From Paenibacillus glycanilyticus NBRC 16618 (GTDB taxonomy: Bacteria; Bacillota; Bacilli; Paenibacillales; Paenibacillaceae), in the NCBI RefSeq assembly GCF_004000805.1, contig NZ_BILY01000024.1, positions 35,529 to 99,528 of the forward strand: a stretch of 64,000 nt of DNA, given 5' to 3'. The number at the start of each line of letters is the position of its first letter. The stretch's first letter is position 1. The notes beneath the pieces were generated by a model that had not been told where the DNA came from, did no database searches, and saw only the letters and a list, made by a program, of their open reading frames with translations. The translations under genes were made by a program, and so were the position numbers. Positions 30,018-39,543 of this stretch are shown here, one piece after another.

Positions 30018-32279
30018 TTGTCTATCAAGACCAAGCTGGCCTGGTTCATATCGCTTACCGTCATTGTCATCCTAAGCCTAAACTTATCGATTTACTACTT
30101 CTCCACCTCTTCCCAGCTGCAAAGGGACGCCGAGCAGCAAATGGTGGGCATTGCCAAGCAGATTGGCGAAACCCTTGACGCCGCGCAAAGATCCAAGCAG
30201 CTGATCGAGGATTCCGTCGGCGAGAAGCTTCGGCTCGCTTCCATCTCCGCGCAAGGCAAGCTAGGTCCCGATATCAACAAGATTACGAACGGGCAGCTCG
30301 TCATGCTGAGCCGGGAGCTGGGCGTGGACTATATTACGCTCTGGGCGAAGGACGGAGACGACATCACCGCTCAGAAGTCCTCCAATCCCAAGGCGATTGG
30401 TGCAAGCTCCAAAGCGCTGGGTTATTGGTATACCGCATTCAGCCAGCTGTTCGAAATGCGTCAGGTCATCATTCCCCAAGGACAGAAGCTGAATCATTTC
30501 TGGTCTCCGCCGATTACGATCATTCCTTCCGATTTGAATGACGTCAATAAATTGGGCTTTTATTATAATGACAAAACCAACTACCTGATCAATCCGATTG
30601 TCCATGCCGGTGCATTCTTTAATCTGGAGAACTTGAAGAGCAGCGATGCCATTGCACAGCAGATCATTGCGGATAACCCTTCCATTCTTGAAATTTCCGG
30701 GTTCAGTCCGGCCTTTTATAAAGATCCCCAAGTTATTTTAATGAAGGATAATGTACCTCCCTACAAGCTGGATAACAAGAGCATGATATTCGGCCGGTAC
30801 AATTACGTCGATCTCCATGATTACACCAATCTGATGAAAGCCGATCAGACCGGGGCGATTGTCACGACAAAAGCAAAAATTCATGGCCATAAAGTGTTGA
30901 AGAGCTTTATCCCGATGTCGGGCACAAGCAAATCCGTCATTGTCGTGAACATCAATTATGCAGCCATCAAGCAGCCTTTGTATCATCAGCTGTTTATTCA
31001 AATTCTGATCTCGCTTTGCCTGATGGGCGCTGCCGTCGCCTGCAGCTCCTTTATTGCCGGATTCATGATCCGGACATTGGAGATGATTATGCAGCGGGTC
31101 CACGATATCTCGCGGGGCAACTTCGGCGAACAGATCGTTATCGACAGCAATAACGAGTTTGGCGCGTTAGCTTCGCAGGTTAACGCCATGAGCTCCAATC
31201 TGCACAGTTACCAGACGCAGCTTACCGCTGCTGCCAAGGAGCTTCTCCATACGAAGCAGTATCTGGAGTCCTTCATCAACAATACCTCCGACGCCATTCA
31301 TGTCGTGGATCTTGAGGGCAGAACGATAGATGCGAACAAGGCCTTTGAGACGATGTTCGGCTGGACGCTGGCGGAGGCTGCCGGACAGAAGCTGCCCATG
31401 TTTAAACCCGAGATTTTGGCCGAGCTTAGCGAGAAAGGAAAAACCATTCTGAACGGCGGGCAGGTAACAGACTATGAGACCGTTCTGTACCGCAAAGACG
31501 GGCAGCCGGTTGAAGTGAGCATTACGTTGTCCGGCATTCGGGACGAACGCGGATATTTTGTCGCTTACGCATCCATTGCGAGGGATATTGCCGAGCGCAA
31601 ACGGACGGAGGAAATCATGCGCCGGTCGGAGAAGCTGTCGGTTGTCGGGCAGCTTGCGGCGGGCGTCGCCCATGAAGTCCGCAACCCCCTTACCACCCTA
31701 CGCGGCTTCGTTCAGCTGATGCAGAAGGACAGCAGACTGGACAAATCTTACTTGAACATCATGCTTTCGGAGCTAGATCGGATTAACCTCATCGTAAGCG
31801 AGTTTCTCGTATTCGCGAAGCCGCAGGCCGATCGTTACCAGGAAGCGGATTTGTATGCGATCATGAATGATATTATCGTTCTGTTGGACTCCGAGGCCAA
31901 TATTCATAACGTTCAGATGATCACTTGTCTGGAGCCCGGGGTTCCGCCTCTTCGATGCGAATCCAACCAGCTTAAGCAGGTGCTTGTGAATGTGATGAAA
32001 AACGGCATGGAAGCTATGCCGGACGGCGGCGAGCTGACGCTGGAGCTTGCGCGGGAATCGGAAGAGAACATTCTGATCCGGATCAAGGATCAAGGAGTGG
32101 GCATCCCCGAGGAGGACCTTGCGCGGCTCGGCGAGCCTTTCTTCACGCGAAAGACCGAGGGCAACGGCCTCGGCCTTATGATCAGTCAGCAAATTATCCA
32201 GCATCATAAAGGAACGATCCGGTACGACAGCAAGCCCGGCGAAGGGACCTGCGTCGAAATCCGCATTCCCTTTCGTTAA
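30018..32279 (+). CDS. Orphan sensor histidine kinase with Cache, HAMP and PAS domains
   Basis: A 753-residue membrane kinase. TM1 (about residues 8-28) and TM2 (about 325-350) flank an external Cache-like domain of about 300 residues. Then come HAMP, PAS (about 420-530, INNTSDAIHVVDLEGRTIDA), HisKA with HEVRNPLTTLRGF (about 555), and the HATPase boxes NVMKNGMEAM, DQGVGIPEED and GNGLGLMIS. No response regulator lies beside it. The H-box and PAS resemble the sporulation kinases KinA-KinE, so it may feed Spo0F; that is inference. The start is TTG 30018, with AGGAGG 8 bases upstream. The stop overlaps that of the converging ABC gene within TTAA. Confidence 0.9.
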   Translation: MSIKTKLAWFISLTVIVILSLNLSIYYFSTSSQLQRDAEQQMVGIAKQIGETLDAAQRSKQLIEDSVGEKLRLASISAQGKLGPDINKITNGQLVMLSRELGVDYITLWAKDGDDITAQKSSNPKAIGASSKALGYWYTAFSQLFEMRQVIIPQGQKLNHFWSPPITIIPSDLNDVNKLGFYYNDKTNYLINPIVHAGAFFNLENLKSSDAIAQQIIADNPSILEISGFSPAFYKDPQVILMKDNVPPYKLDNKSMIFGRYNYVDLHDYTNLMKADQTGAIVTTKAKIHGHKVLKSFIPMSGTSKSVIVVNINYAAIKQPLYHQLFIQILISLCLMGAAVACSSFIAGFMIRTLEMIMQRVHDISRGNFGEQIVIDSNNEFGALASQVNAMSSNLHSYQTQLTAAAKELLHTKQYLESFINNTSDAIHVVDLEGRTIDANKAFETMFGWTLAEAAGQKLPMFKPEILAELSEKGKTILNGGQVTDYETVLYRKDGQPVEVSITLSGIRDERGYFVAYASIARDIAERKRTEEIMRRSEKLSVVGQLAAGVAHEVRNPLTTLRGFVQLMQKDSRLDKSYLNIMLSELDRINLIVSEFLVFAKPQADRYQEADLYAIMNDIIVLLDSEANIHNVQMITCLEPGVPPLRCESNQLKQVLVNVMKNGMEAMPDGGELTLELARESEENILIRIKDQGVGIPEEDLARLGEPFFTRKTEGNGLGLMISQQIIQHHKGTIRYDSKPGEGTCVEIRIPFR

Positions 32280-33154
32280 CCCTCTTCTGGCGGAGACAGC
32301 ATAATTCTGCCGTTCTCCAGCTGGACCCGCGCCTTGCGGTGATCCTTGAATCCGGCCGCCTCCAAATAGCCATGCGGCACTTGGAGGCGGCCTGCTTTGT
32401 CCAGCACGGCATACTCGACATGAGATTCCCTCTCCGCCTCATCCTCCGCCAGCTCGGCAAGCTCCTCCATATACGATTTGCGGCGCAGCATCTCCGAAGA
32501 GATTTTGCCGTCCCGGATCGCTACCACGCGGTCCACCTTGCGGGCCAGCTCGGGATCGTGGGTTACGATAACGACCGTAAGCCCAAGCTCCCGGTTAAGC
32601 GTACGGAACAACTCCAGAATTTGCGCCGCCATCCTCGTATCGACCGAGCCGGTAGGCTCGTCGGCCAGCAGCAGCCGCGGATGATTGGCCAGCGCGATGG
32701 CGATCGCCACCCGCTGCTGCTCCCCGCCGGACAGCTGCTGCAGCTTATGATGGGCGCGGTGGGATAACCCCACCGCTTCGAGAAGCTCGCGCGCCCTCTG
32801 CTGCTTGCGGCGGCCGTTCAGCAGAATCGGCAGCTCGACATTTTGCTGCGCGGTCAGGTAAGGAATCAGGTTCCTGGCGTTATTTTGCCAGACGAAGCCT
32901 ACGCTTTCCCGCTTGTATTTCACGAAGTCCCGTTCCTTGAACTTCATCAGATCCTTGCCGTCCACCGTCAGACTGCCTGCCGTCGGGCGGTCAAGCCCGC
33001 CCAGCATATTCAGAAGCGTGGATTTGCCGCTGCCGCTGTTGCCGATAATCGCCATCAGCTCCCCGGCCTCCACATGGAGGTCAAGGCCTTGCAGCGCGAA
33101 CACTTCCAGTTCGTTTGCCTTGTAAATTTTGACCAAACCTTCGCAATGGATCAA
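32276..33154 (-). CDS. ABC ATPase with C-terminal AbrB/MazE-like domain
   Basis: A 292-residue protein. The ATPase part is of the MacB/LolD type: Walker A GNSGSGKST (about residues 38-46), signature LSGGEQQRVAIA (about 140-151), Walker B LLLADEPTG and H-loop THD. After about residue 245 comes an extra segment, VLDKAGRLQVPHGYLEAAGF then an IMLSPPEEG end, which fits the swapped-hairpin AbrB/MazE fold (Asp-x2-Gly-Arg-x3-Pro). That fold usually binds DNA or mediates dimerisation; here it may dimerise or regulate. The start is TTG 33154 with GGGAGG 8 bases upstream, 3 bases after the permease stop. Last gene of the export operon. Confidence 0.88.
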   Translation of the reverse strand: MIHCEGLVKIYKANELEVFALQGLDLHVEAGELMAIIGNSGSGKSTLLNMLGGLDRPTAGSLTVDGKDLMKFKERDFVKYKRESVGFVWQNNARNLIPYLTAQQNVELPILLNGRRKQQRARELLEAVGLSHRAHHKLQQLSGGEQQRVAIAIALANHPRLLLADEPTGSVDTRMAAQILELFRTLNRELGLTVVIVTHDPELARKVDRVVAIRDGKISSEMLRRKSYMEELAELAEDEAERESHVEYAVLDKAGRLQVPHGYLEAAGFKDHRKARVQLENGRIMLSPPEEG

Positions 33155-33157
33155 CGG

Positions 33158-36004
33158 TTAATCCTCCCCCAGCTTAATAGCCTGATGGATTTTGAGGCGC
33201 GAGAGCATGTAGCCCAGAATAATAAGGCCGATCAGAATGGTTGATCCCACAAAGACGTAGATCCGGATAGAATCAATCGGGTCGACCATTACTTTAAACG
33301 GCGGTACCAGCTGCTTCGCGTCAAAAGCATTCTGGAACAGAGGAACAAACAAGCGGCTTGCGGTCAACCCCGTGACCAGACCGATGGCAATCGCGGCCCC
33401 GGACGTCAGTAGCTGCTCGACCGTCAGCATCCCTATTAATTGGCGCAGGGACAAGCCCATGGCCCGCATAATCCCGTTTTGCAGCATCCGCCCGCGCAGC
33501 ACCAGCGTCCAATAAAGCAGGAAGCCCGCAAAGCTGATGACAAGCGAGATAATAAAACCAAGCGTTAAGGTGCCGTTAACCGCCATCAGGAACGGATCCG
33601 ATTTGGCCGTAGTCAGCTTGCTCTTCATGTCGGAGATATCAACAATGCTTAGCTTTTTGTCTTCGATATCCCGATACAAATCGTTTACGCTTGCGCCCGG
33701 CTTCATCTTCAGCCATACCTGGTAGGGCTCAAGCGACAAATACGTCTGAATTTGCAGACGGCTGCCCACAATCAGCTTAGGCGCCGGCGTTTCCGCATCC
33801 CGCGGATTCGGATTAAAGGTTGGGAAATAGTCCACCACCCCATATACGACAAACGGCTGCATATCGATGCCATCCCAGCCTACCCAGACCGTATCGCCGG
33901 CCTTCAGCTTATTCTCGTCAGCCAAGGTTTTCGAGATCAGCACCGCATTAGGCGCCGCAGCCATCAGATTCAAATAATCATAAAAAGGATAATCCAGCAG
34001 ACCGTCGCGGAACCAAGCCGTCTGACCGAATTCATCCGTATCGATTCCGACCAGCTTGGCGGAGCCGGAGCCTTCCTCGGTGCTGTAGGATGCATTGTCA
34101 TGGATCAGTACTTTTGCCGTGCTCTCAACGCCGGCAAGCTGGGTATAAGGCTCGAAAGGCGGCTCCGAATAGTGGATGACCGGCTTCGTCAGCGTGATGG
34201 CCGCCTGTTGCTGCTGGGGACCTCCTCCCGGATTTTCGGGCGGCTTGTCGTTTGGCCAGTTCGCCTGAAGGACTACATCCGCCCCGCTCGCATACCGGAT
34301 CCGGTCTTCGCCGTTATGATTGATGGTGCGGGCGGCGCTTGCGCTAAACATGCCGGTGGCGATCGTCATCATGAGGAAGACCATCAGGAACTGATAACCC
34401 GCGCTCGAACGTCCTACCTGAATAAGCGTCGCATACATCGAAGGCGGCCACCATTTACGCCCGATCCAATAGATTAATCGCAGGGCATAAGGGTATACCC
34501 TTAGCAGCAGCATGCCTCCGCCCAAAATAAACAAGGCGGGCACCGCGAACTGCAACGGATCGATATGCAGCGCTTCATTATCGAGGCCAAGCGTCTGCAG
34601 CGTCTTCATCCGCTCGTGGAAAACTTTAAGACCGTACAAAGACACGGCAAGGGCAATCACGTCAAGGAACAGCTTATGCCAAAACGGCGTCTGCCGCATG
34701 CGGGCCAGCTGCTGCTTGTGCCCGACAATGGTGGTTTTGGTCGCAAAAATGACCGGCACTAGCATGACGATCAGAGCGGTAACCGCTGCCGCTGCCGCAT
34801 ACAAATAGACCTCGCTGTTGAGATGAACGCGGATGCCGGAGCGCTGAACGAAGGACATAAAGCCGTTCGAGGAGCCCAGCACCTTGGTCAAGAACATGCC
34901 AAGCGGCGGCCCCGCGGCGACCGCTACCGCGCCAAGCAGCGTATATTCCGCCAGGTAGGACAGCATAATCTGCCAGCGGGCAGCCCCGCGGCTGCGCAGA
35001 ACGGCAATTTCGGTCTTCTGCCGGTTCGTGATCAGATTCGATACCATAAAGACGTACAGGCCAAGCATCGCGAGTACGGGCACGTTGAGCGACCACATCA
35101 GAATGCGCAAATTATCGGAGCTCTTGAAATAACGATCGATAACGTCGACATACTGCGCTTCAAGCGTGTAATGGTAATTGGCTTTCACCTGGGCCTTCAT
35201 GGTTTCGGCAGCCTTCAGATAACCGTCAATATTGCGGAGCTCCAGATCCTGATACTTCGGCACGATATGCCAAGCGTTCGAATTGACAAGCAGGCGGTGC
35301 GTTTGGATAAACTCCTTATCCAGCACGTCGCTGTTCATGATAAGGGAACTCGTGAATCCTCCCAGATCCGGGGACAGGAAGAAAAGATCATCGTCCTCCT
35401 TCTTCGTCATGACGCCAACCGGCTTTACACGGACCTCATTTTTATTGAGATCCTCGAAGACAAACACCGTGCCGAGTACCGTACGCAGCGTGCTCAGGCC
35501 TTTTTCCGTCACGAGCACCTCGTATACGCCGTCGACCGGCTTATCCGCCGGCATCCGTCCGTCGATCAGCTTAATATGCTGCTCGAGGTCTTTGACGCTG
35601 GTCAAGCTCGTGCGGTATATCTTTTTCTTCTCGCCCGGAGGCGGAGCCTGATCAAGACTAAGATCAAACGCGGATGTGTATAAGTCGGAGGTTTTCTCGA
35701 TCAGATCCACCGGGATCATCGGAAGCACTTTGCCCGTCATAAACCGTTCATTCGCCTGCATCTGCTTGATGCGCTGCTCCGCGTTGTTCACGCCGATATA
35801 CGTAAATTTCATATTCATCGTACCCGGGTAGGAGCTCAGCTGCGAAGCCTCCAGCTCCTTCACCAGCATGCGGGACAGGATGGCTTCCGTATACGTCGGA
35901 ATACTGGAGACCAAGCCGACCGTCAGGACAAGTCCGATCAGAAGGCTGAGCTCCAGCCATTTGTTTTGCGTCATTTTACGCACTATCATGGACAATAAAG
36001 CCAC
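33158..36004 (-). CDS. Large FtsX-type ABC permease
   Basis: A 948-residue permease. One membrane segment near residues 17-35 is followed by a large extracytoplasmic domain (to about 300). A first group of FtsX membrane segments covers about 305-570, a second external domain about 580-820, and a final FtsX group (three segments) about 830-945. This double-FtsX layout is common in Firmicute export systems for peptides, lipids or lipoproteins. The GTG start has GGAGG 7 bases upstream. It lies between the adaptor gene and the second ATPase. Confidence 0.88.
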   Translation of the reverse strand: MALLSMIVRKMTQNKWLELSLLIGLVLTVGLVSSIPTYTEAILSRMLVKELEASQLSSYPGTMNMKFTYIGVNNAEQRIKQMQANERFMTGKVLPMIPVDLIEKTSDLYTSAFDLSLDQAPPPGEKKKIYRTSLTSVKDLEQHIKLIDGRMPADKPVDGVYEVLVTEKGLSTLRTVLGTVFVFEDLNKNEVRVKPVGVMTKKEDDDLFFLSPDLGGFTSSLIMNSDVLDKEFIQTHRLLVNSNAWHIVPKYQDLELRNIDGYLKAAETMKAQVKANYHYTLEAQYVDVIDRYFKSSDNLRILMWSLNVPVLAMLGLYVFMVSNLITNRQKTEIAVLRSRGAARWQIMLSYLAEYTLLGAVAVAAGPPLGMFLTKVLGSSNGFMSFVQRSGIRVHLNSEVYLYAAAAAVTALIVMLVPVIFATKTTIVGHKQQLARMRQTPFWHKLFLDVIALAVSLYGLKVFHERMKTLQTLGLDNEALHIDPLQFAVPALFILGGGMLLLRVYPYALRLIYWIGRKWWPPSMYATLIQVGRSSAGYQFLMVFLMMTIATGMFSASAARTINHNGEDRIRYASGADVVLQANWPNDKPPENPGGGPQQQQAAITLTKPVIHYSEPPFEPYTQLAGVESTAKVLIHDNASYSTEEGSGSAKLVGIDTDEFGQTAWFRDGLLDYPFYDYLNLMAAAPNAVLISKTLADENKLKAGDTVWVGWDGIDMQPFVVYGVVDYFPTFNPNPRDAETPAPKLIVGSRLQIQTYLSLEPYQVWLKMKPGASVNDLYRDIEDKKLSIVDISDMKSKLTTAKSDPFLMAVNGTLTLGFIISLVISFAGFLLYWTLVLRGRMLQNGIMRAMGLSLRQLIGMLTVEQLLTSGAAIAIGLVTGLTASRLFVPLFQNAFDAKQLVPPFKVMVDPIDSIRIYVFVGSTILIGLIILGYMLSRLKIHQAIKLGED

Positions 36005-36035
36005 AGGTAAGCCTCCACTTCGCGAAAAAAATGAA

Positions 36036-37058
36036 TTAGTTCAGAACGATTGTCTGGCCTTCCTTCAGCCCGCGGACGATTTCCACCTCCGTTGCCGATT
36101 GAATGCCTACCTCCACATCCACTTCCCGCAAAGCTTTTCCGTCCAGCACGCGGACAAACGTGCGTCCCAGATAGGAACGAAGCCCGCTCTTCGGAATGAG
36201 AACCGCATTCTTATGCTCCATGAGAACGATGGATACGTTGGCGCTTGAGCCGATCTCCGCCCCTTCCGGAAGCTTGCCGACATTCACGTAAAGCGTGCTG
36301 CTGTATTTGGATTTAAGGTCGGGATCGGTTGTCAGCGGGGCGGAGGACGGCGTCTGCACGACCTTGCCGGTCGTTTCGAAATTTTTGCCGGCTGTAATCA
36401 CCGCGTTCATGCCCACCTGGACCTCGCCGATGCTGCCGGCATCCGAAGAACGATAGGAAAACCGCAGCTTGGTTGGATCCGCTACCCGAACAAGCGTCTG
36501 GTATGGCTGCACGAAATCTCCCTCTGCCAGCTCCTCGACAAAGATGACCTGGCCGTCCATCGTTGCCCGCAGCTTGCTCTGTTCGGCGGTCTGCTCCAGC
36601 TTGTCCCGCTTCAGCTGTTCAATCTCCAGCTGCAGCTGGGCGATATGGATCTCCTGCGCATTGCCGCCCTGCTTCGCTTGCTTCAAGGCGTATTCGGCCC
36701 GCTCCGCCGCCAGCTTCTGCTCGAGCGTCTGCACGTCCAGACCGTCTACGACAAGCTCGGCCAGCAAATCGCCTTTCTTGACCGTATCGCCAGAGGAAAC
36801 GTACAGCTTCTTCAGCCGTCCGCCCTGCGATTTGAATTGGGCGTATTCGCTTGCCGTCGATTCGAACACGCCTGAGCCTTTTACTTCACGGCGGATATCG
36901 CCCGTCTTCACCTCATCGGTTGAATAATTCTGCTCCGCCGGCTTTACGAGCGGCGGCTTCAGAGGCTCCTCCTCATTCGGGATAAGCGAGCAGCCCGCAA
37001 GCAGGGACAAGCTAACGCTCAAGGCTAAAGCTAAACTATAATTTCGCAGCTTCAACAA
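36036..37058 (-). CDS. Membrane-fusion adaptor lipoprotein (HlyD/MacA-like)
   Basis: A 340-residue adaptor with a lipoprotein signal (LLAGC, Cys about residue 22). The barrel-sandwich/lipoyl halves are GRLKKLYVSSGDTVKKGDLL (about 75-94) and MDGQVIFVEELAEGDFV (about 166-182), with a coiled-coil hairpin between them (about 105-160, rich in Gln/Glu/Leu). A C-terminal beta-barrel follows. It couples the permease to an external partner or acts as an assembly factor. The likely start is TTG 37058, with GGAGG 9 bases upstream; the ATG at 37067 directly abuts that site. It overlaps the end of the first ATPase gene by 23 bases. Confidence 0.88.
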   Translation of the reverse strand: MLKLRNYSLALALSVSLSLLAGCSLIPNEEEPLKPPLVKPAEQNYSTDEVKTGDIRREVKGSGVFESTASEYAQFKSQGGRLKKLYVSSGDTVKKGDLLAELVVDGLDVQTLEQKLAAERAEYALKQAKQGGNAQEIHIAQLQLEIEQLKRDKLEQTAEQSKLRATMDGQVIFVEELAEGDFVQPYQTLVRVADPTKLRFSYRSSDAGSIGEVQVGMNAVITAGKNFETTGKVVQTPSSAPLTTDPDLKSKYSSTLYVNVGKLPEGAEIGSSANVSIVLMEHKNAVLIPKSGLRSYLGRTFVRVLDGKALREVDVEVGIQSATEVEIVRGLKEGQTIVLN

Positions 37059-37761
37059 TGGTTCCATCCTCCAGTTCATAGACTTCATCCACGATTTCCA
37101 TGATCGCCGGGTCATGCGTAGTCATGACGACCGTCATGCCCTCTTCCCGCACAAGATTGCGCAGTACGCTTAATATGTGCAGCCCGGTCCGGCTGTCGAG
37201 CTCCGCCGTAGGCTCGTCGGCTAGGAGCAGCTTAGGCTTGTGGGCAATCGCCCGGGCGATCGCCGTCCGCTGCTGCTCGCCCCCGGACATCTCGAAGGGG
37301 CGGTGATGCATCCGCGGCTTCAGGCCGACGTAATCAAGCGCCTGCAGGGCCGCTTCCTTCCTCGCCGATGCCGGAACGCCGGCTATACGCATGGCGAATT
37401 CCACATTCTCGTAAGCAGACATAAGAGGAAATAACGCGAAGGATTGGAAGATCAGCCCCATCTGCGTCCTGCGGATATCCCCCCGTGCCTTGTCGGACAG
37501 CCCGCTAAGCGCAATGCCGTCGAAATCCACAGTCCCTTCCGTGGGCGAATCCAATGCTCCAAGGAGGTTTAGCAGCGTTGTTTTGCCTGAACCCGATCTC
37601 CCCTTCAAAGCAACCAGACGTCCGCGCGCAATTGATAGATTAACGCCCTGCAGAACAACCGCAGCGCCGGAACCGCGTCCAAATGTACGCTTGAGCCCAT
37701 CCACCCGAAGCAAGGTCTGCTCTTCCGCGTAATCCCTGACTTCGTGAGCAGAATCCGTCAT
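37036..37761 (-). CDS. ABC ATPase of the MacB/LolD type
   Basis: A 241-residue ATPase with Walker A GRSGSGKTT, Q-loop, signature SGGEQQRTAIARA, Walker B LLLADEPTA and H-loop THD, as in macrolide/lipoprotein exporters. It is first in the operon ATPase-adaptor-permease-ATPase. The ATG at 37761 follows AAGGGGTTGGGGAGA. It lacks the C-terminal AbrB-like tail of the second ATPase, so the two are distinct and could form a heterodimer or serve alternate states. Confidence 0.9.
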   Translation of the reverse strand: MTDSAHEVRDYAEEQTLLRVDGLKRTFGRGSGAAVVLQGVNLSIARGRLVALKGRSGSGKTTLLNLLGALDSPTEGTVDFDGIALSGLSDKARGDIRRTQMGLIFQSFALFPLMSAYENVEFAMRIAGVPASARKEAALQALDYVGLKPRMHHRPFEMSGGEQQRTAIARAIAHKPKLLLADEPTAELDSRTGLHILSVLRNLVREEGMTVVMTTHDPAIMEIVDEVYELEDGTIVEAAKL

Positions 37762-37815
37762 TCTCCCCAACCCCTTTTTCTTCAGGCATCCATATGCCGC
37801 TTTTAATGTAACCGC

Positions 37816-37821
37816 TGTCAA
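37816..37821 (-). promoter_or_regulatory. Possible -35 of the export operon
   Basis: TTGACA on the minus strand stands 55-60 bases before the first ATPase start. A -10 at 17 bp is poor (GGCATA), so the assignment is tentative. Confidence 0.35.
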
Positions 37822-37910
37822 ATTTCGTCGTTGACTTGGATTTTACAGGAACTTACAGAAGGTGTAAATGCTATTTTTATAAGGTCGGTAGTAATCCCCA
37901 TAGAAACAGT

Positions 37911-37940
37911 GAAAAAGAGCATGCCTACCGGCATGCTCTT
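37911..37940 (-). terminator. Terminator after the acetyltransferase gene
   Basis: Perfect arms AAGAGCATGCC/GGCATGCTCTT around a 4-base loop, with five U on the minus strand. Confidence 0.88.
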
Positions 37941-37949
37941 CTCTTCCCC

Positions 37950-38516
37950 CTATTTGCCTAGTCTCGTACAGTAACGGAAGAACGGCTTCAGATTGGCCTG
38001 CTGAAGCAGCGGAACGGCCGCTTCGATCTGCTGCACCTCCCAATCCCACCATTTCACCTGAAGCAGTCTCTCGATGACATCGGGCGGAAAACGATATTTG
38101 ATGACGCGGGCAGGATTCCCGCCAACGATCGCATAAGGAGGTACGTCCTTCGTTACCAGCGCATGCGTGCCTACAATTGCCCCGTGGCCAATCGTAACGC
38201 CGGACAATATCGTGGCGTAATGCCCAATCCACACGTCATTGCCGATCGTAACATTGCCATTGGAATAAGCGCCTTCCGTAAAATACTGTGTCATATACGC
38301 GGTAAAAGGGAACGAGCTGATCCATTCGTAGTGATGATTGCCTCCCAGGAATATCGTTGCGGTGTTCGATACCGAACAGAACTTGCCAATCGTACCAATC
38401 GTATTTTCCGTCCAAGACAGCACGATTGGCGTGCCCATCGTAAACGGCCCGATAAACAGCTTATTGTTAACCTGACGCGGAGGCAGTGCCTCCAAAATCG
38501 TCTTCATATTAGTCAC
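37950..38516 (-). CDS. CatB-type hexapeptide-repeat acetyltransferase
   Basis: A 188-residue left-handed beta-helix acyltransferase. Hexapeptide repeats are seen at NTIGTIGKFCSVSNTATIF and NVTIGNDVWIGHYATILSGV. The family-typical GGNPARVIKYRF closes the helix. The catalytic His is probably in GGNHHYEW (about residues 59-66). Relatives acetylate chloramphenicol or streptogramins, but most chromosomal members have unknown substrates. The start is GTG 38516, with GGAGG 11 bases upstream; ATG 38507 is possible. Confidence 0.88.
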   Translation of the reverse strand: MTNMKTILEALPPRQVNNKLFIGPFTMGTPIVLSWTENTIGTIGKFCSVSNTATIFLGGNHHYEWISSFPFTAYMTQYFTEGAYSNGNVTIGNDVWIGHYATILSGVTIGHGAIVGTHALVTKDVPPYAIVGGNPARVIKYRFPPDVIERLLQVKWWDWEVQQIEAAVPLLQQANLKPFFRYCTRLGK

Positions 38517-38705
38517 TGCTCAATCATCCTCCGACCTATCAACTTGCCTCGCTTAGAAGCAGTATATTCATAGAGCGCTTGCTCCGTACAGGCTACCCGG
38601 CAGGCAGCGGCGGATATGTGGCGGTTGCCCGGCAAATCTTGTTTTGGCGGGAAGGGATCAGTATGATGGGAGTATGGGAATTGGCAGGAAAGGAAGATAC
38701 GAAAG

Positions 38706-39539
38706 ATGAAATGGAGCGCTATCGGGCAGCTTGGGGATCGGGGGCTTGTCCTTCTGGACAGAATGAATGATTTCTCGGAGGAAGATCCGCTGTATGCCTT
38801 TGCCTTGGACGAGCTGCTGTGCAGAAACACCGGAAGAGGCGGACCGGCCGTATGCCATATGTGGCGCCATCCCCGCGCCTTCATCATGGGACTGCGCGAC
38901 AGCCGCCTGCCGGGAGCCGGCGCAGCCCGTGATTTGCTGGAAACGGCCGGATGGGACACCGCGGTTCGCAATTCCGGCGGAGCCGCTGTTCCGCTGGATA
39001 ACGGCGTTGTGAACCTGTCGTTAATCTTGCCGAAAAGCGACGTGCTAGATTTCCACTTTCACGACAACTTCGAGCAGATGTACGAGCTCATTCGGCTGGC
39101 GCTGCAAGCATCGGGCAGGCAGGTCGACAAAGGCGAGATCAGCGGCGCTTATTGCCCCGGCGATTTCGATCTGAGCATCGGCGGCTACAAGTTCTGCGGC
39201 ATTGCCCAGCGGCGCCAGGTCAATGCCGTCATCATTCAAGCCTTTATCGTGGCGGAGGGTTCCGGCGCGGAGCGTGCCCGGCTGGTCCGCTCGTTCTATG
39301 ATATTGCGGCGGCAGGCGCGGATGCGGCCGACTTCCCCGTCGTTACGGCGGACAGCACCGCCAGCCTGGAGGAGCTTGCCGGGCTGGGGGCGGATGCCTC
39401 GCTTGCGTTCGCAGCCGCTGTAAAGCAGGTCATCAAGGCCGCCCAGGAAGGCCAGCCCTCTGTTGGCAGCCTAATCCTGCCGACGGCCGAACAGGTCCGC
39501 GAAATGGCGGAGACCTTGCATAACCGCTACGCGATATAG
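38706..39539 (+). CDS. lipL: Octanoyl-GcvH:protein octanoyltransferase LipL
   Basis: A 277-residue enzyme of the lipoate-protein-ligase fold. It fits the LipL (YwfL) branch, which moves octanoyl groups from GcvH to E2 subunits in Bacillus. Visible features are RNSGGAAVPLDNGVVNLSLI (about residues 88-107), AYCPGDFDLSIGGYKFCGIAQRR with the expected catalytic Cys (about 150), and VNAVIIQAFI. The length matches LipL (about 280). AAAGGAAG precedes the ATG. It is followed by a long palindromic terminator and the hairpin-repeat array. Confidence 0.88.
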   Translation: MKWSAIGQLGDRGLVLLDRMNDFSEEDPLYAFALDELLCRNTGRGGPAVCHMWRHPRAFIMGLRDSRLPGAGAARDLLETAGWDTAVRNSGGAAVPLDNGVVNLSLILPKSDVLDFHFHDNFEQMYELIRLALQASGRQVDKGEISGAYCPGDFDLSIGGYKFCGIAQRRQVNAVIIQAFIVAEGSGAERARLVRSFYDIAAAGADAADFPVVTADSTASLEELAGLGADASLAFAAAVKQVIKAAQEGQPSVGSLILPTAEQVREMAETLHNRYAI

Positions 39540-39543
39540 CGCT

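Noticed and set aside
38579..38770. A 63-codon plus-strand frame overlapping the start of lipL
   Set aside because: It overlaps lipL in another frame without its own ribosome-binding site.
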